From the NCBI GenBank assembly GCA_903825645.1, contig CAIKBL010000007.1, positions 50,519 to 114,518 of the forward strand: DNA of 64,000 nt, written 5' to 3'. This DNA is from an uncultured Pseudomonadota bacterium. Its GTDB lineage: Bacteria > Pseudomonadota > Gammaproteobacteria > Ga0077536. Shown piece after piece: positions 7,680-15,113 of this stretch (its first letter is position 1; each line of letters starts with the position of its first letter). The notes under the pieces were generated by a model. It ran no database searches. It saw only the letters and a program-made list of their open reading frames with translations, and was not told the DNA's origin. Made by a program: the position numbers and the translations under genes.

Positions 7680-9308
7680 CTAGCGTAATACAAAGCCCGC
7701 GTAGTTGCTGGCAGTGACTTCGCTACATTTCTGTCGATACTGCCCGACGCCACCGATGTAGGAAAGTAGTCGTCGCGGCTTACCCTCAACATTCGATCCC
7801 ATGTACCAAGAGTGCGTTTTAACGACGAGTGTGGCGTTCGCAAGGCCATCGTGATGTTCCACCCAATCGTTCTGGAAAGTTTCTCCTGGCTCGATAACCT
7901 TCACTCCTTTCGCACGCGTATTGGAGATGCATTCAGCGATCCACTCAGTTTGCTGTTGCAGACAGGTTGTCATATTGCAGAGCGCAGCAGACGGCGCCAG
8001 TGGCGCACCGGTTGTAAACAAGTTCGGGTAACCATGGATCATCAACCCCAACGAGGTTCGGATGTCTTTGCGCCATTCTTCTTTCAGCGAACGTCCTTCT
8101 CGACCCCGGATATCAATGCGGGTAAGCGCACCCGAGCCTGCATCAAAGCCAGTCGCGAGAATAACGTAATCGAGCGCATAGACGGTCCCGTCTGCTGTTT
8201 TGATGCCTTCCGGCACGATTTCGGTAATCGGATTACCTCTCACACTGATAGCCTCAACGTTCGGTCGGTGATAGACCTCGAGGTAGTGGTGTTCGAGCGG
8301 GACCCTATGCGTTCCAAAACCATAATCGGTCGGAATCAGCAGTTCGCAAAGGTGCGGATCTTTTAAACGATCGCGCATTTTCTGGCGGACAAATTCCGAG
8401 ATTTCCTCGCTAACTTCCTCATCCATAAACATTTCGGGACAGGTTGCCAGCCACATTTTTAGCGCCCCATGTTGCCAGTTTTCCTCTAGGATTTCTTGGC
8501 GGCGTTCAACCGACATCTTTTTCCACGGCCCATGGACAAAGTCATATTCGAAGCCGGAGAACGTATGCGGGAGTGTCGCCTTCAATTCTTCGAACCGAGC
8601 CTTGTAAGCATCGACCTCGGCGGGACCATAGGAAGGATTGGCCATGGGGTTCACGTACTGTGGCGTCCTAATAAAAACCTTCAGCTGATCAACTTCTGAC
8701 GCGATGGTTTGGATCACTTGGATCCCGGTGGCACCAATCCCGATCACGCCGACCCGCTTCCCTTTGAAATCAATGACCTCATTCGGCCACCGTGCAGTAT
8801 GGAAGAGGCGACCTTTAAAACTATCTTGTCCCGGGAAGAGGTTTTCGAGCGGTGCCGATAGCATCCCCCCGCAGGCGACAAAATACTGTACATCAAACCG
8901 CTGTCCAGCCAGGGTTTCGACGAGCCAGCGTTGTGTCGTCTCATCGAAATGTGCGGAAATCACCGTCGTCTTGAAGAGGATATCTTTGCGGAGATCGAGT
9001 GAATCGGCGACGTAATTCATCCATCGTTCGATTTCCGGCTGTCCGGGAAATCGTGAACTCCAGCTCCAGTTCTTGTACAGCGCTTCATCGAAAAGGTACT
9101 GGTAGATATAGGCCTCGGAATCAAACTTTGCACCGGGATACCGATTCCAGTACCAGGTCCCGCCCACATTGGATGCGGTATCCAAGGCCTTGACCGTCAG
9201 CCCCATGTTGCGCAGCTGATAGAGCTGGTAGAGCCCGGCCACGCCGGCGCCGACCACGAGCGCATCGATCTTGGTGGCTGTTTTCGTGTTAGAGAGCGCA
9301 TCCGACAT
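7680..9308 (-). CDS. type I Baeyer-Villiger monooxygenase (FAD/NADPH)
   Basis: These flavoproteins use NADPH and O2 to convert ketones to esters or lactones. The 542-residue protein has an N-terminal FAD-binding GxGxxG (GAGVAG, residues 20-25), GGTWYWNRYPGAKFD (about 49-63), the BVMO fingerprint F-K-G-R-L-F-H-T-A-R-W-P (164-175), an NADPH-binding GIGATG (190-195) and the late DYVILATGFD. Length is that of cyclohexanone/phenylacetone monooxygenases. AAGGAG lies 8 bases before the ATG. It is on the same strand as and downstream of the PQQ dehydrogenase and cytochrome fusion, with a 293-bp gap. Substrate cannot be read from sequence; a small or cyclic ketone is the family expectation. Confidence 0.93.
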   Translation of the reverse strand: MSDALSNTKTATKIDALVVGAGVAGLYQLYQLRNMGLTVKALDTASNVGGTWYWNRYPGAKFDSEAYIYQYLFDEALYKNWSWSSRFPGQPEIERWMNYVADSLDLRKDILFKTTVISAHFDETTQRWLVETLAGQRFDVQYFVACGGMLSAPLENLFPGQDSFKGRLFHTARWPNEVIDFKGKRVGVIGIGATGIQVIQTIASEVDQLKVFIRTPQYVNPMANPSYGPAEVDAYKARFEELKATLPHTFSGFEYDFVHGPWKKMSVERRQEILEENWQHGALKMWLATCPEMFMDEEVSEEISEFVRQKMRDRLKDPHLCELLIPTDYGFGTHRVPLEHHYLEVYHRPNVEAISVRGNPITEIVPEGIKTADGTVYALDYVILATGFDAGSGALTRIDIRGREGRSLKEEWRKDIRTSLGLMIHGYPNLFTTGAPLAPSAALCNMTTCLQQQTEWIAECISNTRAKGVKVIEPGETFQNDWVEHHDGLANATLVVKTHSWYMGSNVEGKPRRLLSYIGGVGQYRQKCSEVTASNYAGFVLR

Positions 9309-9601
9309 TCTGTTTTTCTCCTTGATAGGTCATCGGGCGTCGGCTATTTTTTCCGACACGCATCAGTAGGGCTGAATACCCTGAACATCATCTTTTGGCA
9401 AGCGATCCGCAGGTAACCGCGGCGCGTCAATTCGATTAATTTGCGGAGTGCTGCCGCTTGATGCCACGATCCGTCATCGGTCCTTCGACAGCGCGCGGGA
9501 TAAAATAGCTTCTTCGCGCAAGTTTCTGGCATGGTATCTCGACGCTGCCGACCAACGTTCTTCGCTGTCTCGGCTGCAAAATCGAGCAACGCCTTAAATG
9601 A
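9309..9601. other. intergenic region upstream of the BVMO gene
   Basis: This 293-bp stretch lies downstream of the cytochrome fusion gene and upstream of the BVMO gene, both on the minus strand. It has a short stem GTCGG/CCGAC near 9350 in the BVMO leader and the AAGGAG ribosome binding site. No convincing promoter or terminator was identified and the overlapping minus-strand open frames (9344-9589, 9436-9651) look non-coding. Confidence 0.4.
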
Positions 9602-10858
9602 CTATTTCCCGTGGTAGCGCAGCGGCACTTTGGATTTCTCCGCTTCTTCATAAATTAATGCGTGGGTGCCGGCTGGATAGCCATTCTGTTGAAGGATGTA
9701 GGCCATGATGAGGACATCTTGCTCGCGCGTCAGACTACCCGGGGCGCTCGGCGGCATGAGTTTCGCGACGAAATTGAATATGTCGCTGACGTGGAAATCG
9801 TAGCTCGCGTCAGCGAAATCCTCTCCTTTTAGGGCGGGTCCAGCGTAACCCCCGGCTTGCCCTTCCATCAGCGGACCATGGCACATCGCACAGTTCTGAA
9901 AGTAGGCGATGGCCCCTTTTTCAGCTTGAGCGCCTGCGTATAGCGCCGGTGGGCGCTTGTGTTTTGGCGCTGATGGCGTCGTTGTATTAGAGACCTTGAT
10001 TAGGTCCTGTGTGGCCGAGTTATGAATCACCCCAGAGGTTGGCTTGAAATCGGCGACAGTCGGTGCAATACGCCCGCCGGCAGTAGTGGCGACTACTTGA
10101 TATGGTTCAAGCAAACGTTCGAGTTGCCCCTTGTTTTTTAATTCAGCAAGCCCCTCTGCGAATAATTCGGCAGCGCGCTGGGAGGACGGCATGTACAGGG
10201 CAACAAGGTTCCAGCGCATGTGTTTCTCAGGCACGATACGAATGTCGAACAAGGGAGGCTTGGCGCGATCGTGGATATAGCGCTCAATAGTGGGCTGCCA
10301 GGCGAGGCCAGCGGTAATGTGTTCGGTCGCCAAGTCCGCAAGCATCAGCGAGTCTTTGGGGTACACATGCATGACGATGTTGGGATGGGCGCTGTAGAGC
10401 AGGCCAGCATAGGTATCGAGCTGCGCGATCCCGACTTCGCTGCCCTTAGGCAGCTCACTCAGGGATGAGCTTGGAGCTTGAATGCGCTGGACCATCACAA
10501 AACCGGTACTCGCGTAAGGCAACGTAGCGACAACATCAGGTGGCAGACTGGGGTTGGTCACATCTACCGGGAATCCCATCACTAGCTGACATTCGGAACT
10601 AGCCAATTTCGCAAAACGATTGACCGGAAAGCCATCGCCACCTTTGCCAAGGCCGACGAATTTGACGAGCTGTACCCCGTAATGCTGGGTTTTGGCCGAT
10701 GCGCGGACTACCCGCGCATCCATGGTCCACGTGGGGTTGGCTTGGTCGACGCACACTTTCAATAAAGGCGCAGCCGTAGCGCAGCGCATTAGCACCGCAC
10801 CCAGCATGGCCACTACCAAATAAGCGCCACGCAACGCCTTACGGTAAGGCGAAGACAT
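9602..10858 (-). CDS. XoxJ-like periplasmic protein fused to a c-type cytochrome
   Basis: The 418-residue protein starts with a signal peptide (hydrophobic residues 11-24, cleavage probably after ATA-A near 30). Residues about 32-255 resemble the family-3 periplasmic binding proteins that act as MoxJ/XoxJ partners of quinoprotein alcohol dehydrogenases. A low-complexity linker (about 260-310) leads to a cytochrome c domain with one heme motif C323-A-M-C326-H327 and a likely axial Met368 (KLMPPSAP). The start is ATG 10858; the open frame continues upstream only because it overlaps the dehydrogenase gene. It overlaps that gene's stop by 20 bp, so translational coupling is likely. In other organisms XoxJ and the cytochrome XoxG are usually separate genes; a fused cytochrome cGJ is known from a verrucomicrobial methanotroph. 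It is the probable electron acceptor of the adjacent dehydrogenase. Confidence 0.85.
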   Translation of the reverse strand: MSSPYRKALRGAYLVVAMLGAVLMRCATAAPLLKVCVDQANPTWTMDARVVRASAKTQHYGVQLVKFVGLGKGGDGFPVNRFAKLASSECQLVMGFPVDVTNPSLPPDVVATLPYASTGFVMVQRIQAPSSSLSELPKGSEVGIAQLDTYAGLLYSAHPNIVMHVYPKDSLMLADLATEHITAGLAWQPTIERYIHDRAKPPLFDIRIVPEKHMRWNLVALYMPSSQRAAELFAEGLAELKNKGQLERLLEPYQVVATTAGGRIAPTVADFKPTSGVIHNSATQDLIKVSNTTTPSAPKHKRPPALYAGAQAEKGAIAYFQNCAMCHGPLMEGQAGGYAGPALKGEDFADASYDFHVSDIFNFVAKLMPPSAPGSLTREQDVLIMAYILQQNGYPAGTHALIYEEAEKSKVPLRYHGK

Positions 10859-12569
10859 AAAGTCGTCCGCCTTTCGGAATTGCCGCGACCGCGGGATCCT
10901 TGGCCATCTCTCCGCCCCAAATCGGTCCGGCACCGCCCCAGCCGGCCCAGACGGCGACATACTGCTTATCCCCCACCAGGTAAGTCGTCGGCACCCCAAT
11001 GATTCCGGAACCGAGTTGGGTACTGCGCCAGAGGACTTTCCCCGTCTTTGCATCAAAGGCCATGAAATGCCCATCCGTGCTTCCGCTGAACATCAGGCCA
11101 CTGGCGCTGGTCAGTGTGCCGCTGGACCAAGGTAGGTGCGTTGCGTACTGCCAGACCTGTTTACCTGTATTGAGGTCGACCCCCTGCACCGAGCCCCAAT
11201 TGTCCGTGGTTGGGTCGCGTTTGACCTCAAAAGTTTCGTCTAGAAACGCAAGTCCCCCCTTATAGGCGATCGGTTGGATGCCCTTGATGTCCATGCACGC
11301 GTGCAGCGTCGGGATGTACGCCATGTGATTGTTTGGATCAATGGATATCGGCCACCAACTCTTGCCGCCCAAGAAGCTCGGGCAAGTGAATACTTTTTTA
11401 TCAATGGCCGGACGCATGGCTGGATCATCCTGCGGCACCCCACCTTTCATGCCGACGATAGAAGTCGTATGCACGAAAGGTTCCGCGTAGATAAGCTTGC
11501 CATTGCTGCGATCAATCGCATAGAACCAACCGTTCCGGTCTGCGTGGACGAGTGCTTTGTAAGGATGACCGCTGTAGGTGAGTTCTGTCATCACGATCTC
11601 GTTTGCGCCGTCGTAGTCCCAGGTATCGTTAGGCGTCCACTGGTAATGCCACTTCAACTTGCCCGAGTCCGGATCCAGCGCCATCACCGAATCGGTATAT
11701 AGATTGGCGCCAGGTCGCAACGTGGCAAGCCACGGGCCTGGATTTCCCACGCCCCAGAACAAGGTGTTAGTCGCATAGTCGTAAGTGCCGGTGATCCAGG
11801 GATTGCCGCCGCCCGTCTTATAGGCACCCGTGGGCCAGGTATCGCCACCTGGCGCACCGGGTGCCGCTGTCGTATAGGTTTTCCATACGATTTTGCCGCT
11901 TCTGGCATCCATGGCGACGATGAAACCACGCGCGCCATATTCGCCGCCGCCGTCTCCGATAATCACCTTGTCGTTCACGATGAGCGGCGCACCCGAGATA
12001 AAGTATCCGACACCCGGAGGGGCGAGCGCAGTGTCCCACTTTACCTTGCCGGTCTTCGCGTCGAGTGCCACGATGTGATTGCCCAATGTCCCCATGTAGA
12101 CCAGGTCGTTATACAGCGCCACTCCGCGGTTTACGACGTCACAGCAAACCGTCTTTAACGCTTTTTTATCGATCGGGTAATCATATTCCCAGCGTACTTT
12201 GCCGGTTGTGGCATCGAGCGCGATCAAGTGATCCAACGGCGTTGTCACAAACATATAGTTGCCGTTGACCACCGGTGCGCCCTCGTGACCCTGGGTTAGC
12301 CCGCTGCGGTAATCAAAGACCGGTTGTAGTTTGTCGACGTTGTGGCTGTTGATTTGCTCAAATGGCGCGTATCCGGTGCTTTCATAATTTCGCCGATACA
12401 TGAGCCAACCCTTATCCTGTTGGGCGTCGACCAACCGCTTCGCGGTGACCGCGGGGTAGGCGTCGTCGGCGCAATAAGCCGGTAGCGATAGGAAGGTAGC
12501 CCATAGAAAAGCTCCGAGGCTGAGCACCCGTTTGGCTGTCGTCAAAATGAAACCCTTACTCCCGTTCAT
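10839..12569 (-). CDS. PQQ-dependent alcohol dehydrogenase, lanthanide-type metal site
   Basis: A periplasmic quinoprotein of 576 residues, made with a signal peptide ending near PAYCA-D. It has the eight-bladed propeller repeats (ALDAxTGKVxW), the vicinal disulfide Cys142-Cys143 (TVCCDVVNRG), metal ligands Glu210 (GGEYGARG) and Asn276 (GVGNPGPW), catalytic Asp318 and an additional Asp320 in TWDYDGANE. The Asp two residues after the catalytic one is the hallmark of lanthanide-dependent enzymes (XoxF, PedH/ExaF); calcium enzymes usually have Ala or a small residue there. Sequence around the disulfide resembles ethanol-type (ExaF/PedH) more than XoxF, so the substrate may be broad. The start is ATG 12569, with GGAG six bases ahead, rather than 12611. 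The next gene encodes its likely cytochrome partner. PQQ synthesis genes are not in the window. Confidence 0.92.
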   Translation of the reverse strand: MNGSKGFILTTAKRVLSLGAFLWATFLSLPAYCADDAYPAVTAKRLVDAQQDKGWLMYRRNYESTGYAPFEQINSHNVDKLQPVFDYRSGLTQGHEGAPVVNGNYMFVTTPLDHLIALDATTGKVRWEYDYPIDKKALKTVCCDVVNRGVALYNDLVYMGTLGNHIVALDAKTGKVKWDTALAPPGVGYFISGAPLIVNDKVIIGDGGGEYGARGFIVAMDARSGKIVWKTYTTAAPGAPGGDTWPTGAYKTGGGNPWITGTYDYATNTLFWGVGNPGPWLATLRPGANLYTDSVMALDPDSGKLKWHYQWTPNDTWDYDGANEIVMTELTYSGHPYKALVHADRNGWFYAIDRSNGKLIYAEPFVHTTSIVGMKGGVPQDDPAMRPAIDKKVFTCPSFLGGKSWWPISIDPNNHMAYIPTLHACMDIKGIQPIAYKGGLAFLDETFEVKRDPTTDNWGSVQGVDLNTGKQVWQYATHLPWSSGTLTSASGLMFSGSTDGHFMAFDAKTGKVLWRSTQLGSGIIGVPTTYLVGDKQYVAVWAGWGGAGPIWGGEMAKDPAVAAIPKGGRLYVFALP

Positions 12570-13089
12570 ATCTAACTCCTTCTCCCCTTTTGATACGTCC
12601 GTCAGTCGCATTGCGTTTTTTTTTGCCGCTCACCGTTAAAGCGAGATGTGGATTTATCGGTTTTTTAAAATCATCTACGTTAACCCGAATCATGCGACTT
12701 TCCCTTGCCGGCGGTATCCAGCCACATTTAAAAAAAGACTTTTTTAGCGAAAGGATTTTGCCGGAACAAGGGGGGGTATGCGCAAGTCGTCTATGGCCTG
12801 TCATCAACAAAATTTCCGTGCTGCGAAGCACAAAAATATCTAGCGTGGTTTGACCGAATCTCCCCTCAGGTCGGCTGGGGCTGGGATAAAGCGGTAGGGA
12901 AGGGGCCCCCTAATCGCTGCATCGCTGGGCCAAAAAATAGCCCCGTGCGCGTAGAACGTTTAAGAGGCGTTCACCGACGATCGTCCAAGGTTATCATTGC
13001 GCAACACCCAATTATTCCAATAAATTTCGGAGACGAGGAGACACGACTATCCATTTTTCTTTTAAAGCATGCTTAAAGCGGAGGTATCC
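12570..13089. other. divergent intergenic region between the PQQ dehydrogenase and aroE
   Basis: About 520 bp with homopolymer runs (T8 at 12617, A7 and T6 near 12730) and a small stem GTGCT-GCGA-AGCAC (12818-12831). It must hold the promoter of the minus-strand dehydrogenase operon and of aroE, but I cannot pick convincing -35/-10 pairs. Overlapping open frames on both strands (12556-12853) show no family features. Confidence 0.4.
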
Positions 13090-13149
13090 GTGGCCTACAG
13101 CACTTGCGTGTTGCGCCCGCAATGTCGTTGGTGCGGCCAACTAATTTAA
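13090..13149 (+). CDS. possible 19-residue leader ORF upstream of aroE
   Basis: A GTG at 13090 is preceded by GGAGG with an ideal 5-base spacing and opens a 19-codon frame ending in TAA at 13147-13149. The predicted peptide (VAYSTCVLRPQCRWCGQLI, Met at position 1) has three cysteines, including a C-x2-C. It overlaps the longer aroE frame in another phase and ends 32 bp before the proposed aroE start. It may be a translated leader, a regulatory uORF or chance. Confidence 0.25.
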   Translation: MAYSTCVLRPQCRWCGQLI

Positions 13150-13181
13150 ATCATTTTTCGAAATGGTCTAACGGAGGATTT

Positions 13182-14042
13182 TTGGACATTCCTGTACATC
13201 TCCCCGGTGCGATTCTCTGTGTGGTGGTCGGTAAACCGATCGCGCATAGTCGATCGCCCGTCATTCATCGACTTTTCGCAGAGCAATTTCAATTGCCGCT
13301 GCAGTACGAGCGTTTGCTCGTTGAACCGGGCTTTCTGAGCGCGGCCGTGGGCGCACTTAGACGTCTGGCCTGTCGGGGTGTCAATGTCACGGTCCCACTG
13401 AAGGCGGAAGCAGCCTCGTTGGCAGACATTCGGACCGACGCGGTCGAACTCGCCGGTGCGGCCAATACGCTTTGGTGGTCAGACACGGCGAAACTTGTGG
13501 CCGACAACACTGACGGGATCGGTCTCATTCAGGACTTAAGTCAGAATCTCGGGATGAGGCTTGGGGGCGCACGTATTCTGATCCTTGGGGCGGGCGGTGC
13601 CGCGGCAGGGGTGATCGGACCCCTACTTGCCTCGGGACCGGCGCTGATTTGTGTTGTTAATCGTCGCGTAGAACGCGCTGAAGCGCTGGTGACAAGATTT
13701 CGGACGGCGTCTGCGCTGACGGTATTGACGCTGCCGACGCGGTTGTCAGCTCCCTTCGATCTCATCATCAATGCCACGTCTGCGGGTCTCTCCGGCGAGG
13801 TTCCCGACTTCCCACGTGAGGCGGTTGGTCCACAGACTCTGTGTTACGACATGTTCTATGCCGAAGGCGAGACGGCGTTCATGCGTCATTGTCGCGCCAT
13901 GGGGGCGGAGCGGATTTGGGATGGCTTCGGCATGCTCGTCGAGCAGGCTGCCGCCGCGTTTGAACGCTGGCACGGGGTGGCGCCGAAAACTGCACCGGTT
14001 ATTCAGTGCCTGCGACCCCGCAATCGATCACGATCGGTGTGA
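13182..14042 (+). CDS. aroE: shikimate 5-dehydrogenase
   Basis: AroE reduces 3-dehydroshikimate to shikimate with NADPH. The protein shows GKPIAHSRSPVIH at the shikimate site, RGVNVTVPLK with the catalytic Lys, GAANTL, DNTDGIGL, the Rossmann motif GAGGAAAGV and NATSAGL. The open frame reaches back to ATG 13104, but family length and the GGAGG at 13173-13177 favour a TTG start at 13182 (286 residues); the spacing is short, so ATG 13104 or 13122 remain possible. It stands alone on the plus strand between the dehydrogenase block and the minus-strand ksgA operon. AroC of the same pathway is at 41722. Confidence 0.93.
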   Translation: MDIPVHLPGAILCVVVGKPIAHSRSPVIHRLFAEQFQLPLQYERLLVEPGFLSAAVGALRRLACRGVNVTVPLKAEAASLADIRTDAVELAGAANTLWWSDTAKLVADNTDGIGLIQDLSQNLGMRLGGARILILGAGGAAAGVIGPLLASGPALICVVNRRVERAEALVTRFRTASALTVLTLPTRLSAPFDLIINATSAGLSGEVPDFPREAVGPQTLCYDMFYAEGETAFMRHCRAMGAERIWDGFGMLVEQAAAAFERWHGVAPKTAPVIQCLRPRNRSRSV

Positions 14043-14077
14043 TGGCGTGAATTTGGGACTTGACCGTCACGGTTAAT

Positions 14078-14291
14078 TTATGCACAGCAACAAAGCGCTG
14101 TAGATAAAATAGGCCGGTTACAGATTAAGTCAGACGTGTTACTTCCTAAAAGAGTTGTAACTAATTGTTATTAATTAATATATTAAAAACGCTCAAAAAA
14201 TCGCCGATTTGATGGAGCCTGCGGCGGCATAAGCCTCATCGCGGGTTGGCCAGCATTGCTCCACAGACTTATCCACAGATTTTGTGGAAAA
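14078..14291. other. AT-rich patch flanked by DnaA-box sequences
   Basis: Between the converging aroE and ksgA lies TTATGCACA (14078-14086) and a perfect consensus DnaA box TTATCCACA (14269-14277), with a weaker inverted copy TTTTCCACA read on the minus strand at 14283-14291. Between them, roughly 14100-14210, is a strongly AT-rich stretch including a run of alternating TTAATTAATATATTAAAAA. This is what a small DnaA-binding or unwinding region looks like, but dnaA, dnaN, mnmG or rpmH are not nearby. Confidence 0.4.
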
Positions 14292-14321
14292 CTTTTAGGT
14301 GATCAGCCTTGACGCAGCGCG

Positions 14322-15113
14322 TCAACGTGCGAGGTTCGCCAGCGCGACATACTGTGCCACTGAAACGTTTTCAGGACGGTCGGTTAGGGCAATCTGCAGT
14401 GTTGCTAATGTTTCTGCCGAGAAATGCTTGCCGAGGGTGTGTCGGAGCATCTTTCGTCGATGTGCAAAGGTGTTGGCTACCACGGATTCCAAGTCCTTAA
14501 AGCGACAGGGAATGTCGCCGCGTGGATGTAGCACGATCACGCTCGAATCCACCCTGGGTGGGGGGATGAAAGCGGTGGGCGGCACGTCGAGCACAATGGA
14601 TGCCTGACAGTACGCTTGAGTCATGACAGACAGCCGGCCATAGGCCGCACAACCGGGGGCGGCGACCAAGCGTTCTGCCACTTCCTTTTGTAGCATAAAA
14701 CACATAGTACCGATCTGGCTGCCACGCTGGAGTAGTCCCAACATCAACGGGGTTGAGATGTTATACGGCAGGTTACCTACGATCCGGAGTGGTTTCCCAG
14801 TGTGCGAGAGGCTGTCGTAGTCAAATTTCAGCGCATCGGCTTCATGGATAATCAAACGTTCACCATGAGCAGACGAACGCCTGAATGCAGCGACCAAATC
14901 CCGATCAATTTCAATGGCGTGAACCGTTGCACCCTGCGCCAGCAGACGGAAGGTTAGCGCGCCGCGGCCCGGCCCGATTTCGACGATGATTTCCCCGGGT
15001 TGCGGCGCAATGCAGGCAACGAGCTCCGCGAGAATGCCTTCATCTGCCAGAAAATGCTGCCCGAAGCGCTTGCGCGTGCCTATCTCGGGTGGGCGCAGGT
15101 CAAGTCCGGCCAT
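14322..15113 (-). CDS. ksgA: 16S rRNA (adenine1518-N6/adenine1519-N6)-dimethyltransferase
   Basis: KsgA (RsmA) dimethylates the two adjacent adenosines in helix 45 of 16S rRNA late in 30S assembly. The 263-residue protein has KRFGQHFL near the N-terminus, SAM motif I EIGPGRGALT, the acidic EIDRDL loop, catalytic motif IV NLPYNIS and the C-terminal FAHRRKMLRHTL. The 5' end overlaps pdxA by 14 bp, so the two genes are translationally coupled in the lptD-surA-pdxA-ksgA order. Downstream, where apaG would be expected, there is only the DnaA-box region and aroE. Confidence 0.97.
   Translation of the reverse strand: MAGLDLRPPEIGTRKRFGQHFLADEGILAELVACIAPQPGEIIVEIGPGRGALTFRLLAQGATVHAIEIDRDLVAAFRRSSAHGERLIIHEADALKFDYDSLSHTGKPLRIVGNLPYNISTPLMLGLLQRGSQIGTMCFMLQKEVAERLVAAPGCAAYGRLSVMTQAYCQASIVLDVPPTAFIPPPRVDSSVIVLHPRGDIPCRFKDLESVVANTFAHRRKMLRHTLGKHFSAETLATLQIALTDRPENVSVAQYVALANLAR

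Noticed and set aside
12818..12831. Hairpin GTGCT-GCGA-AGCAC in the dehydrogenase-aroE gap as a terminator
   Set aside because: The stem is only 5 bp and is followed by A-runs rather than T-runs on the strand that would need it; both flanking genes diverge from this point.
12556..12853. Overlapping open frames on both strands between the PQQ dehydrogenase and aroE
   Set aside because: They overlap each other, one runs into the dehydrogenase leader, and neither has motifs.
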